Origin: VAZQ01 sp035263865
GTDB taxonomy: Bacteria; Pseudomonadota; Alphaproteobacteria; Rhizobiales; Xanthobacteraceae
DNA: 64,000 bases
Direction of reading: 5' to 3'
Assembly (NCBI GenBank): GCA_035263865.1
Contig: DATFQX010000052.1
Location: forward strand, 29,101-93,100
Of the stretch, positions 53,105 to 61,540 are shown in pieces. The position numbers were made by a program, and so were the translations under genes. A model generated the notes under the pieces. The model was not told the origin of the DNA and did not search any database. It saw nothing but the letters and a program-made list of their open reading frames with translations. Numbering within the stretch: the stretch's first letter is position 1; each line of letters opens with the position of its first letter.

Positions 53105-54094
53105 CTAATCGATCTTGATGCCGATCGACTTGATGACCGCGCTCCATTGCGCGATTTCCGCTTTGAGGAGCTTGGCCAGCTCCTCCGGCGAGGAGCCCTC
53201 GGCCAGATATCCGGTTTGGGCGAGCTTGTCTTTGATCGCCGGATCGCTCAACGCCCTGTTGGTATCGGCGCTGACCTTGCGCACGATGCCGGGGGACGTC
53301 TTGGCCGGAACGAACAGCGCCTGCCACGCCGTCACCTCGTAGCCGGGGACGCCGGCCTCGGCGATGGTCGGCACGTCCGGCGCCGCCGCGTCGCGTTTCG
53401 CTCCGGTCATCGCCAGCACGCGAACCTGGCCCGACCGTGCATAGGACAACAACGTGCCACTGCCGAAATAGCAGTCGATGCGGCCCGGGATGAGATCGGC
53501 GAAGGCGGGCGACGCGCCGCGATAGGGCACGTGGATCATCTCAATGCCGCTCATCTGCAAGAACAGCATCTCGGCCAAGAACGGCGCGCTGCCGGTGCCG
53601 GGCGAGGCGATCGTGAGTTTGCCCGGGCGCGACTTGGCATAGTCGATCAGCTCCTTGATCGAATGGGCCGGCGAGGAGTTCGGCACGAACACGTAATAGG
53701 CGAGCTGAGTGACCAGCGAGACCGGTGCAAAGTCCGCGATCGGATCGTAGGCAAGCGAGCGGTAGAGGCTGGTGTTCACCGCCAGCGAGGCGGTAGCGAA
53801 CAGAATCGTATATCCATCGGGATCGGCCTGCGCGACATACTCGTTGCCGAGGTTGGTGCCGGCTCCGCCCTTGTTCTCGATGACGACCTGCTGGCCCCAC
53901 ATCTTCGAAAGCTTGTCGCCGAGCAAGCGCGCGACGATATCGGTCGGTCCGCCGGCAGCGACCGGCACGATGATGCGCACGGGTTTATGCGGGAAATCGC
54001 CCTTCGCGGTTTGCGCGCGCGCGTGGCGAGCGAAAAGCGCCGGCGCGAATGCCGGCGCCGCTGCGAGCGCGATCAAGTCGCGACGGGTGAGCAT
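53105..54094 (-). CDS. Bug-family (TctC-like) periplasmic receptor
   Basis: 329 residues; the ATG at 54094 follows GGGAG. A signal peptide ends near RHARAQ. Mature hallmarks: FPHKPVRIIVPVAAGGPTDIV, VIENKGGAGTNLGNEYV, DPDGYTILF, HVPYRGASPAFADLIPG and DVPTIAEAGVPGYEVTA. Likely a carboxylate binder. The P460 cytochrome and another Bug gene lie upstream on the same strand, so 55718 to 53105 may be one unit. Confidence 0.93.
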   Translation of the reverse strand: MLTRRDLIALAAAPAFAPALFARHARAQTAKGDFPHKPVRIIVPVAAGGPTDIVARLLGDKLSKMWGQQVVIENKGGAGTNLGNEYVAQADPDGYTILFATASLAVNTSLYRSLAYDPIADFAPVSLVTQLAYYVFVPNSSPAHSIKELIDYAKSRPGKLTIASPGTGSAPFLAEMLFLQMSGIEMIHVPYRGASPAFADLIPGRIDCYFGSGTLLSYARSGQVRVLAMTGAKRDAAAPDVPTIAEAGVPGYEVTAWQALFVPAKTSPGIVRKVSADTNRALSDPAIKDKLAQTGYLAEGSSPEELAKLLKAEIAQWSAVIKSIGIKID

Positions 54095-54178
54095 GTCGGT
54101 GCTCCCGCTGTCTCAGTGTTCACACTCTAGTACCCCAGCGGTGCGGCGCAATAGCCGGCGAAAGGTCACACCTGTCGC

Positions 54179-54667
54179 TCACGGAATGTAGGTCGAATAC
54201 ACGTAGTCCTGGTCCTTCTTCGGCTGATGACAGGCGAAGCATTGCTTGGCGGCGTCGGCCACCAGTGGCTTCTTTGGATCGCCGCCGTCGAAGAGCTGAA
54301 ACCCCCAGCCGCCGGTCGAGGAATATTTTTTCGCATCCTTCAGCATCACGGCCAGCGCTTTGCGCGTGCCCTCCACGTAGGAGCCGTCGGACAGCGTAAA
54401 GTTGTGCAAGTCGGTCACGAACATGGTCTTGTCGGGATAGGGCGTGCCCTTCTTGAGCGCGGGCAAGCCGACCGCATTGATGTAAACGTTGTGCATTCCG
54501 CCGAGATCGCCGAAAAGCGGGCTTCCTTTGTCGACGATCATGGTGTTGACGTGAAACCACTGCCGATACCCGCTCGGCGGCTTGATATCGTCGGCACCGT
54601 CTGCGGTGAACAACGTGACGGCAAGCAGGCCGAGCGTCGCGCAAAGCACACGGATTGGCTGCAACAT
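54179..54667 (-). CDS. Cytochrome P460-family protein
   Basis: 162 residues from the ATG at 54667, after GAGGGAG. Signal VLCATLGLLAVTLFTADG. Mature part has GYRQWFHVNTMIVDKG, GGMHNVYINAVGLPALKKG and a C-terminal heme motif QCFACHQPKKD. The family, best known for hydroxylamine oxidation and cytochrome c'-beta, sits in the periplasm. It is flanked by two Bug receptor genes on the same strand, an unusual context with no clear meaning. Lysine cross-link to heme cannot be judged from sequence alone. Confidence 0.88.
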   Translation of the reverse strand: MLQPIRVLCATLGLLAVTLFTADGADDIKPPSGYRQWFHVNTMIVDKGSPLFGDLGGMHNVYINAVGLPALKKGTPYPDKTMFVTDLHNFTLSDGSYVEGTRKALAVMLKDAKKYSSTGGWGFQLFDGGDPKKPLVADAAKQCFACHQPKKDQDYVYSTYIP

Positions 54668-54734
54668 TGCTGTACTCCCTCGTTGAACGCGCGACGGCGC
54701 TTGATGGGTTTGCAAGCGCAAGGCGTCCCGGGCG

Positions 54735-55718
54735 CTATTCGGCCTTGATGTTGGCGGCGCGGATCACCTTGGCCCACATATCGATCTCGGACGTGATGCG
54801 ACTGGCGAACTCCTCCGGAGTGCTCGCGACCACGTCGTAGCCCAACTCGGCGAGCCGCCGCTTCATGTCAGGTTGCGCGAGGATGTTCGCACTCTCGCGG
54901 TGCAACAGCGTGATGATGTCTGCCGGGGTGCCGGCAGGGACAAGGATGCCGACCCAGCTGTCGCCTTCGATGTCTGGATAGCCCGCCTCCGTCATGGTCG
55001 GCACGTCGGGAAAAAGTTGCGAGCGCGACTTGCTGGTGACTGCGAGCGCGCGCACCGTTCCTTCCTTCACGTGCTGCATGGCAGCCTGCGGCGAGCCGAA
55101 GCTGATCGGCGTGTGCCCCGCGACCACCGCGGCGACCGCCGGCCCGCCGCCGCCGAAGGGAACGTGGACGAGATCGAGGCCGAGTGAGAGCCGGAACTGT
55201 TCGCCGGCGAGATGCGCCTGGGTGCCCGCTCCCGCCGAACCGAAGCTGTATTTGCCGGGATTGGCTTTGATGAGTTCGACGAGCTCCTTGACCGTCTTCG
55301 CCGGCACGGCGGGGTTGACGGTGAGCACGGTGGTGGAGGCGACCGCGAGCGTGACCGGTTTGAAGTCGTTGACCGCGTCGTAGGGCACGCGCGCGAACAG
55401 CGTCGGATTGACCACGTGCGAGCTGAACGCGAACAGGATGGTGTAGCCGTCGGGCGGTGCTTTCGCCACCTGGCCAGTGCCGATATTTCCCGAGGCGCCG
55501 GCGATGTTCTCGACATAGACCTGCTTGCCGAACTGCTCGGTGAGCTTCTGCGCCATGAGGCGGCCGAAGGTGTCGGTCACCCCGCCGGGCGCAAAGGCCA
55601 CGACCGCGCGCACCGGCCGGCTTGGGTAGGCTTGCGCCCTGACTGCGCGCGACGCGCTCGGCAGCGCCGCGGCGGCCGCGGCCAGACCTAAAAATCTGCG
55701 GCGGGGAACTGTCATCAT
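54735..55718 (-). CDS. Bug-family (TctC-like) periplasmic receptor
   Basis: 327 residues. MMTVPRRRFLGLAAAAAAL is a Tat-like signal ending at VRAQ. Mature hallmarks: AYPSRPVRAVVAFAPGGVTD, VENIAGASGNIGTGQV, PPDGYTILFAFSS, HVPFGGGGPAVAAVVAGH and DVPTMTEAGYPDIEG. The binding loop has GGGGP where other copies have RG/KG-xxPAL. It is divergent from the 55998 receptor gene. Confidence 0.93.
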   Translation of the reverse strand: MMTVPRRRFLGLAAAAAALPSASRAVRAQAYPSRPVRAVVAFAPGGVTDTFGRLMAQKLTEQFGKQVYVENIAGASGNIGTGQVAKAPPDGYTILFAFSSHVVNPTLFARVPYDAVNDFKPVTLAVASTTVLTVNPAVPAKTVKELVELIKANPGKYSFGSAGAGTQAHLAGEQFRLSLGLDLVHVPFGGGGPAVAAVVAGHTPISFGSPQAAMQHVKEGTVRALAVTSKSRSQLFPDVPTMTEAGYPDIEGDSWVGILVPAGTPADIITLLHRESANILAQPDMKRRLAELGYDVVASTPEEFASRITSEIDMWAKVIRAANIKAE

Positions 55719-55997
55719 TTGAAGGCCTGGGTGGTGCGGCGGCTCGCCATCAAGTCTAGCTTAGTCATGCATCGACCCGAAAGAGCATGGCGTCCTCCTC
55801 GCACTTAATAATGCGCAACTCAGGCAAGCCCGAGTTGCGATGCGATCCATCACTATCGCTTCTCGCGAAGAAGATGGATGCGCGGGCACCAGCGCGTTTA
55901 CGCGCGTCTTCGAGGCGCTTCTGCCGCGCATGACGGTCAAGCCGATACGCCCTTTTTCGCGCTTGAAATTCGCTAATATGCGCGTGGAGCATTGGGC

Positions 55998-56969
55998 ATG
56001 AGGCGATCCGCGGCTCGACGATTCGCGTGTGCTGTCGCTGTCGCGGGTCTTGCGCTCATCGTCAAGGACGCGGCGGCCGACGGCTTTCCGGTGAAGCCGG
56101 TCCGCATCATTGTGCCCTACACGGCGGGCTCGCCGAATGACGTCATGGCGCGGTTGCTGGCGCAGCACCTGCAAGGCCAGCTCGGCCAGCCTGTCGTGAT
56201 CGACAACAAATCTGGCGGCGGAACGACCATCGGCTCCAAAGCTGCCGCGTCCGCGCCGGCCGACGGCTACACGCTACTGTTGGCAAGCTCGGCGCTCGTC
56301 ATCGAGCCGATCATGACCAAGCAGATCGAATACGATCCGCAGAAGGATTTTGCGCCCATCGCATTCCTTGCGCGCACCTCGATGCTCCTGACCACCAATG
56401 CGCAAGTACCTGCCAATTCGGTCGAGGAATTCGTCGCCTACGCCAAGGTCAATCCCGGCAAGCTCAGTCTCGGCTTCGCCCAGGGCACGGTATCTCAACT
56501 CATCGCCGAGTATTTCAATCGCCTGCACGGGCTCGACATCACCAGCGTTCCCTACCGCGGCGGCGCCCTCGTCATTCCCGACATGCTGGGCGGCCGTATC
56601 CACATCTATTGGCCGGCGCCCGCGACGGTGTTGCCGCTCATTCGCGAGGGCAGGATCAAGGCGCTGGCCATATCGAGCCGCGAGCGCAATCCCGATTTGC
56701 CCGACGTGCCCACCATGAAGGAGCTCGGGCTCGATCAACTCTCTCTTGAATTCTGGACCGGGGTATGGGCGCCGGCCGGCATTCCTGCCGACATTGCGGA
56801 AAAGCTCAACGCCGCGATCAACGCGGCGCTGCAATCCCCCGAGATGATCGCCAGCATGAAACAGCTCGGCTTCGAATCCAGACTTGGCTCGCCGCAGGAT
56901 TTCGCCATCTTCGTGGCGGCGGAGATTCCGCGCTGGACCGCCGTGGTGAGAGCATCCGGCGTGAAGTAG
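55998..56969 (+). CDS. Bug-family (TctC-like) periplasmic receptor
   Basis: 323 residues from the ATG at 55998 (GGAG nine bases before); a TTG at 55992 is in frame. Signal MRRSAARRFACAVAVAGL ends near DAAA. Mature hallmarks: FPVKPVRIIVPYTAGSPNDV, VIDNKSGGGTTIGSKAA, PADGYTLLLAS, SVPYRGGALVIPDMLGG and DVPTMKELGLDQ. The 279-bp gap to the divergent receptor at 55718 holds no gene that I trust. Confidence 0.93.
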   Translation: MRRSAARRFACAVAVAGLALIVKDAAADGFPVKPVRIIVPYTAGSPNDVMARLLAQHLQGQLGQPVVIDNKSGGGTTIGSKAAASAPADGYTLLLASSALVIEPIMTKQIEYDPQKDFAPIAFLARTSMLLTTNAQVPANSVEEFVAYAKVNPGKLSLGFAQGTVSQLIAEYFNRLHGLDITSVPYRGGALVIPDMLGGRIHIYWPAPATVLPLIREGRIKALAISSRERNPDLPDVPTMKELGLDQLSLEFWTGVWAPAGIPADIAEKLNAAINAALQSPEMIASMKQLGFESRLGSPQDFAIFVAAEIPRWTAVVRASGVK

Positions 56970-57024
56970 AGTCGTGTTCAGTTTGATTGTGTCAAGGCAA
57001 GGGCGGCGCCAGTGGAAGACGACA

Positions 57025-57405
57025 ATGGAAGCAGGGCAGACTCCACTTACAGGGCTGGAACTGATTTTACCTGCCCTGTTTCTCGCCTCGCTATTTGTTT
57101 CTGGATGGGGCTGGAATGCTGCCTGGACCGAAGCAGAGAAAAGTTTGCCGATCGAATTTCGTGATGAAATGTACTCACTTCGGTTCAGGATTGATCCGTT
57201 TATGTGGGGACCATCGGCCTCTCGCAAGGGTCGGCGGCAGTACGTTGCGACATTAGGTTGTTTTATTTTAGGTTTTGCGTGTCTCCCGGCATTCACGTGG
57301 GGACGCCTCGGCTATCCTTTGGCCATGCTGCCTTCTTTGATGTTGGCTATCGTGACAGGAACTTTTGCTTGGAAATGTTTTCAGCACTGGCGTTATTTGA
57401 AATAG
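57025..57405 (+). CDS. Two- or three-pass membrane protein, unrecognised
   Basis: 126 residues from the ATG at 57025, after GGAAGA; the longer frame to 56974 adds a basic N-terminus. Hydrophobic segments: LELILPALFLASLFVSGWGW, TLGCFILGFACLPAFTW and LAMLPSLMLAIVTGTFAW. The segment between has WTEAEKSLPIEFRDEMYSL. GC content is lower than in flanking genes, which suggests an acquired gene. No known family. Confidence 0.65.
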   Translation: MEAGQTPLTGLELILPALFLASLFVSGWGWNAAWTEAEKSLPIEFRDEMYSLRFRIDPFMWGPSASRKGRRQYVATLGCFILGFACLPAFTWGRLGYPLAMLPSLMLAIVTGTFAWKCFQHWRYLK

Positions 57406-57609
57406 AGAGATTCCCCACAATCCGACTGAGACACGACATGAAGTAGGGATGTCTTTACTTCGGCAGGACGGGCGGTCCATCCTAGGCGCGGATTGCCGAC
57501 GGGTCATTAGCGGGACCCAAGCGACATCATTGTGAATGTCGAGCCGTTAAGGCCCGCGGTCGAATCGCCGACCATTGGACATCACACGATCCAAAAGAAG
57601 GGGAGACAC

Positions 57610-58698
57610 ATGAAACGCCGTCAATTCCTGATCACCGCGGGGGCCGGCGCGGCCGCCGCTAGCATCGCTAAGCCCGCAATCGCCCAATCGATGCCGACCA
57701 TCAGATGGCGATTAACGGCAAGCTGGCCAAAATCGCTCGACACCATCTACGGGGGTTGTGAAACAATCTCCAAATATGTGTCCGAGGCGACCGACGGTAA
57801 ATTCCATATCCAGACCTTCGCCGCCGGCGAGATCGTGCCGGCCTTGCAGGTGCTCGACGCCGTGCAAAACGGCACCGTCGAGATGGGCCACACGGCCAAT
57901 TATTACTATATCGGGAAAGATCCGACCTGGGCGCTTTTCTGCGCCACGCCGTTCGGACTCAACGCCCGTCAGCAGAATGCCTGGTTCTACGACGGCGATG
58001 GCACGAAGCTGATCGACGCGTTTGCGGGCAAATCTAACGTGAAATGCATGTCGGCCGGCAATACGGGCTGCCAGATGGGAGGCTGGGCCCACAAAGAACT
58101 CAAGGAGCCGGAAGATCTAAAGGGGCTGCGGTTTCGCATGGGCGGCTGGGCCAGCCGGACACTGCAAAAGCTCGGCGTGGTTCCGCAGCAGATCGCCGGC
58201 GGCGACATCTATCCGGCGCTCGAGAGGGGCACGATCGACGCCGCCGAATGGGTCGGGCCTTACGACGACGAGAAGCTCGGCTTCTATAAGGTGGTGAAGT
58301 TCTACTATTACCCCGGCTGGTGGGAAGGAGGCACCACGCTGCACCTCATGATCAACTTGGCCAAATGGAACGAGTTGCCCAAGGCCTACCAGGCGATCGT
58401 TACCGCCGCCGCGGGCTATGCCAACGTCGAGATGCAGGCGAGATACGACGCCCGCAATCCTCAGGCCTTGAAACGTCTGGTCGCCGCCGGCACGCAATTG
58501 CGTGCGTACTCGCCGTCCATCATGGACGCTTGCTTGAAGGCGTCGAACGAGGTCAACGCCGAGACGTCGGCGGCCAACGAGGATTACAAGAAGGTCTGGG
58601 ACTCGATCGCGGCGTTTCGCAACGACCAATATCTCTGGTGGCAGGTCGCCGAATACAGCTACGACACCTTCATGATCCGCAGTCGCTCGCGGAGTTGA
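57610..58698 (+). CDS. TRAP transporter substrate-binding protein (DctP family), orphan
   Basis: 362 residues from the ATG at 57610, after GGGGAG. MKRRQFLITAGAGAAAASIA is a Tat signal ending AIAQ. Mature part: WRLTASWPKSLDTIYGGCE, FAAGEIVPALQVLDAVQNG, GLRFRMGGWASRTLQKLG and DAAEWVGPYDDEKLGFY. This is the branch that binds 2-oxo acids or mannonate-like compounds, forming dimers. The membrane subunits DctQ and DctM are absent from the window. Next gene is the NPD-family flavoprotein. Confidence 0.93.
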   Translation: MKRRQFLITAGAGAAAASIAKPAIAQSMPTIRWRLTASWPKSLDTIYGGCETISKYVSEATDGKFHIQTFAAGEIVPALQVLDAVQNGTVEMGHTANYYYIGKDPTWALFCATPFGLNARQQNAWFYDGDGTKLIDAFAGKSNVKCMSAGNTGCQMGGWAHKELKEPEDLKGLRFRMGGWASRTLQKLGVVPQQIAGGDIYPALERGTIDAAEWVGPYDDEKLGFYKVVKFYYYPGWWEGGTTLHLMINLAKWNELPKAYQAIVTAAAGYANVEMQARYDARNPQALKRLVAAGTQLRAYSPSIMDACLKASNEVNAETSAANEDYKKVWDSIAAFRNDQYLWWQVAEYSYDTFMIRSRSRS

Positions 58699-58801
58699 AT
58701 GCGCATTCCCGCCGCGTGTCGCCGCTGACGCGCATGTCGGACTTAAGACGTGAGGGATGGTTGCGCCGCCCTCATCGCTCATTGCTGCTTGGAGACGGCA
58801 A

Positions 58802-59794
58802 ATGCTGAAGACGGCTCTCTGTGACCTGTTCGGCATCGAGGTGCCGATCATCTTGGCGCCCATGGGCACCTGCACATCGGCGGAGCTCGCGGCTGCGGTG
58901 TCGAACGAAGGCGGCCTAGGGGGCGTGGGATCGCTGTTCCGAACCACCGCTGCCATCAAGCGCGACATCGACACGGTGAGGAAGCTGACAAGCCGGCCGT
59001 TTGCGATCAACCACATTCCGCAAACGTTGGACACCGAGGCATTTCGCTGCACGCTCGAGGCACGCCCTGCCGTTGTCTCCTTCGCGCTCGGCGATCCGGG
59101 GGATCTGGTGCGGCAGGCCCACGACGTCGGGTCGCTCGTGATGCTGCAGGTCACGACGGTGACGCAAGCGGTGCAAGCGGCCGACCGAGGCGTCGACGTC
59201 ATCATCGCGCAAGGTGGCGAGGCCGGCGGCTATTGCGGCGAGGTCAGCACGATGACACTCGTGCCGCAGGTCGTCGACGCGGTGTCGCCCATTCCTGTCG
59301 TCGCCGCCGGCGGCATCTTCGACGGGCGCGGCATCGCGGCGGCGTTGATGCTGGGCGCGGTCGGGGTCAATCTCGGCACGCGGTTCATCGCCTCGACGGA
59401 AGCTCCCGCGCCCGATGGGTGGAAGCAGGCGATAACCGCAGCCGAGTCGGAGGATGCGATCAAGGTCGACGTTCTCAATGACATCAGCCCACTTCCGGGA
59501 ACGGTCGGCTTCCAGACGGTCCTGCGCTCGCTCCACACGACGTTCATCGATGAGTGGAGTGCCAAGCGCGAGGCGGCGCGGCGCGATCGCGACCGCCTCC
59601 GCGAGCAAATCGTCTCTACGACCCAGTCAGGCCGTCCACACGCGTGCCTACTCACGGCCGGCCAGACCGCGGGAGGCATCAAACAAGTCCTCTCGGTCGG
59701 CGACATCATGCGCGGACTTGTCGCCGAGACCGAAGCGGCGCTGTCGAGGGCTCCGGCGCTGGCGGCCGCGTTGCAGAGCGGACGGGCAGCGTGA
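58802..59794 (+). CDS. Nitronate monooxygenase-family (NPD) FMN protein
   Basis: 330 residues from the ATG at 58802, after GGAGA. TIM-barrel flavoprotein: EVPIILAPMGTCTSAELAAA at the start, IIAQGGEAGGYCGEV in the middle, VVAAGGIFDGRGIAAALMLG for the phosphate loop and GTRFIAS. In active nitronate monooxygenases the middle motif is EAGGH; here the histidine is replaced by tyrosine. It may have another activity. Followed within 28 bp by an aromatic hydroxylase gene, so likely cotranscribed. Confidence 0.9.
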   Translation: MLKTALCDLFGIEVPIILAPMGTCTSAELAAAVSNEGGLGGVGSLFRTTAAIKRDIDTVRKLTSRPFAINHIPQTLDTEAFRCTLEARPAVVSFALGDPGDLVRQAHDVGSLVMLQVTTVTQAVQAADRGVDVIIAQGGEAGGYCGEVSTMTLVPQVVDAVSPIPVVAAGGIFDGRGIAAALMLGAVGVNLGTRFIASTEAPAPDGWKQAITAAESEDAIKVDVLNDISPLPGTVGFQTVLRSLHTTFIDEWSAKREAARRDRDRLREQIVSTTQSGRPHACLLTAGQTAGGIKQVLSVGDIMRGLVAETEAALSRAPALAAALQSGRAA

Positions 59795-59822
59795 CGAGAC
59801 ATCGGACTGTCGCGTGCGTCCC

Positions 59823-61022
59823 ATGAGCACGTCGAGAAAAGTCGTTGTCGTCGGCGCCGGCATTGGCGGACTGACCGCCGCACTTGCGCTTCTCGAGCGC
59901 GGCATCGACGTCGAAGTCTACGAACAATCGAACGAGCTCAAGGAAGTCGGCGCCGGTATCCAGATCAGCTCCAACGGCACGCGCGTTCTATTTGCGCTCG
60001 GGTTGGAGGCGGCCCTTGCTCGCGTTCAAGTGCGGCCGGAGCGGCGCGAGCTGCGGCACTGGAGCACCGGCGAAACCTGGAATTGGTTCGATCTCGGCGA
60101 CAAGAACGTGCAGCGGTTCGGCACGCCGCATCTCATGCTGCATCGCGCCGATCTGCATGACCTCCTCGCCGGTGCCGTGCGCGCGAAGAAGCGCGACATC
60201 ATCAAGCTGAACAAGAAATGCCTCGTCGTCGCCTCGCAAGCCGGACACGCCGACGCGACATTCGCGGACGGCGGTACCGTGCGGGCGGCTTACGTGATCG
60301 GCGCCGATGGCATCCATTCGACGATCCGCGTGTGCCTGTTCGGGCCAAGCAAGCCGATCTTCACCGGCTGCATCGCCTGGCGTGGCTTAATCCCGATGCA
60401 AAAACTTCCCTCCCGGCTTGCGCGCATGGTCGGAACGAATTGGCTCGGTCCGCACGGCAACGTGCTGCACTATCCGGTGCGCCGCGGCGAGATCATGAAC
60501 TTCGTGAGCACATCCGAGCGCGAGGATTGGCGGATCGAGTCCTGGTCGACGGTGGGCACGAGGGACGAGCTGCGCCACGATTTTCGCGATTGGCATCCCG
60601 ACGTTCAGGTCATGATCGATCAGATCGAGACCCCGTACAAATGGGCGCTGATGATCCGCGAGCCGATGCCGGCCTGGTCCAAGGGCCGCGTCACGTTGCT
60701 CGGCGATGCCTGCCATCCGACGTTGCCGTTTTTGGGCCAGGGCGGCGTGATGGCGATCGAGGATGGTTATGTCCTCGCGGCTTGTCTCGATAAATATCTC
60801 GCCGCGCCGGACTTGGCGCTCGCCCGCTACGAGGCGATCCGCAGGGAGCGCACCGCGATGGTGGTGCGCAAGGCGAGCGAGAACAAGGCGAGCGCCTTTG
60901 CGCCGGCTCTCGCCGACAAGGAGCGGGTCGCCGAGGAGGTCGCGCGCGAATGGCAGCAAGTGCGCCTGCGCGAGCGCATGGAGTGGCTCTATAACTATGA
61001 TGCCACCGCGATTGCGGTTTGA
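59823..61022 (+). CDS. FAD-dependent aromatic-ring monooxygenase (salicylate hydroxylase-like)
   Basis: 399 residues. GAGIGGLTAALALLERG (FAD binding), VYEQSNELKEVGAGIQ, the DG fingerprint GADGIHSTIR and GDACHPTLPFLGQGGVMAIE (second FAD motif) establish a class A flavin monooxygenase. 3-hydroxybenzoate 6-hydroxylase and salicylate hydroxylase are the nearest known types. It would insert oxygen into an aromatic acid with NAD(P)H. Third gene in a plus-strand group with the TRAP receptor and the NPD protein, suggesting uptake and breakdown of an aromatic acid. Confidence 0.93.
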   Translation: MSTSRKVVVVGAGIGGLTAALALLERGIDVEVYEQSNELKEVGAGIQISSNGTRVLFALGLEAALARVQVRPERRELRHWSTGETWNWFDLGDKNVQRFGTPHLMLHRADLHDLLAGAVRAKKRDIIKLNKKCLVVASQAGHADATFADGGTVRAAYVIGADGIHSTIRVCLFGPSKPIFTGCIAWRGLIPMQKLPSRLARMVGTNWLGPHGNVLHYPVRRGEIMNFVSTSEREDWRIESWSTVGTRDELRHDFRDWHPDVQVMIDQIETPYKWALMIREPMPAWSKGRVTLLGDACHPTLPFLGQGGVMAIEDGYVLAACLDKYLAAPDLALARYEAIRRERTAMVVRKASENKASAFAPALADKERVAEEVAREWQQVRLRERMEWLYNYDATAIAV

Positions 61023-61045
61023 TGCCCAGCGGCGGCAGACACGAA

Positions 61046-61525
61046 ATGAACATCCTCACCGTCAATCTGATCCTCAGCACGGTCATCTTCGCGATCGTGG
61101 CCAAGCTTTATCTCATCCCGGCGCTTCCCCGGCTCGAGCTGCGCACCGTCGTGCTGCCCATCCTTCTGCTGCATGCGATGCGCCATCTCGGCCTGATGTT
61201 TTTGGCACCGGGCGCCGTCTTTCCCGGTATTCCCGCGCAATTCGCCTATCCGGCTGCATTCGGCGATCTCATCACCGCCGTGCTGGCGGTGATCGCCATC
61301 GTCGCGGTAGTCCGCAACTCGAACCTCGCGCGGCCGCTGGTCGGGCTCTTCAACGTCGTGGGGGCGCTCGATCTGATCGACGCGATCGCGCTTGCCACCA
61401 TTTACGGCGCCGCGCCGCATATGGGGCCCGCCTATTGGATCCCGGCGTTCTGGGTGCCGGCGTTGCTTGTCACGCACTATGTCGTCTTTGTTCTTCTGGG
61501 CAAGCGTTGGACCGGGCCGATGTGA
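61046..61525 (+). CDS. Small integral membrane protein (four to five segments)
   Basis: 159 residues from the ATG at 61046; ATG 61022 or TTG 61019 overlap the previous stop and are alternatives. Segments include VNLILSTVIFAIVAKLYLIP, FGDLITAVLAVIAIVAV and WVPALLVTHYVVFVLLGK. A central LLLHAMRHLGLMFLAPG carries a histidine/arginine pair in the membrane. No function recognised; overlap or close spacing suggests it belongs to the monooxygenase operon. Confidence 0.8.
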   Translation: MNILTVNLILSTVIFAIVAKLYLIPALPRLELRTVVLPILLLHAMRHLGLMFLAPGAVFPGIPAQFAYPAAFGDLITAVLAVIAIVAVVRNSNLARPLVGLFNVVGALDLIDAIALATIYGAAPHMGPAYWIPAFWVPALLVTHYVVFVLLGKRWTGPM

Positions 61526-61540
61526 GTGCTTCGGAGCAAC

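Noticed and set aside
55765..55992. 75-codon minus-strand frame between divergent receptors
   Set aside because: Begins at the edge of the plus-strand gene start, has only average codon bias and no recognised family; possible but not supported.
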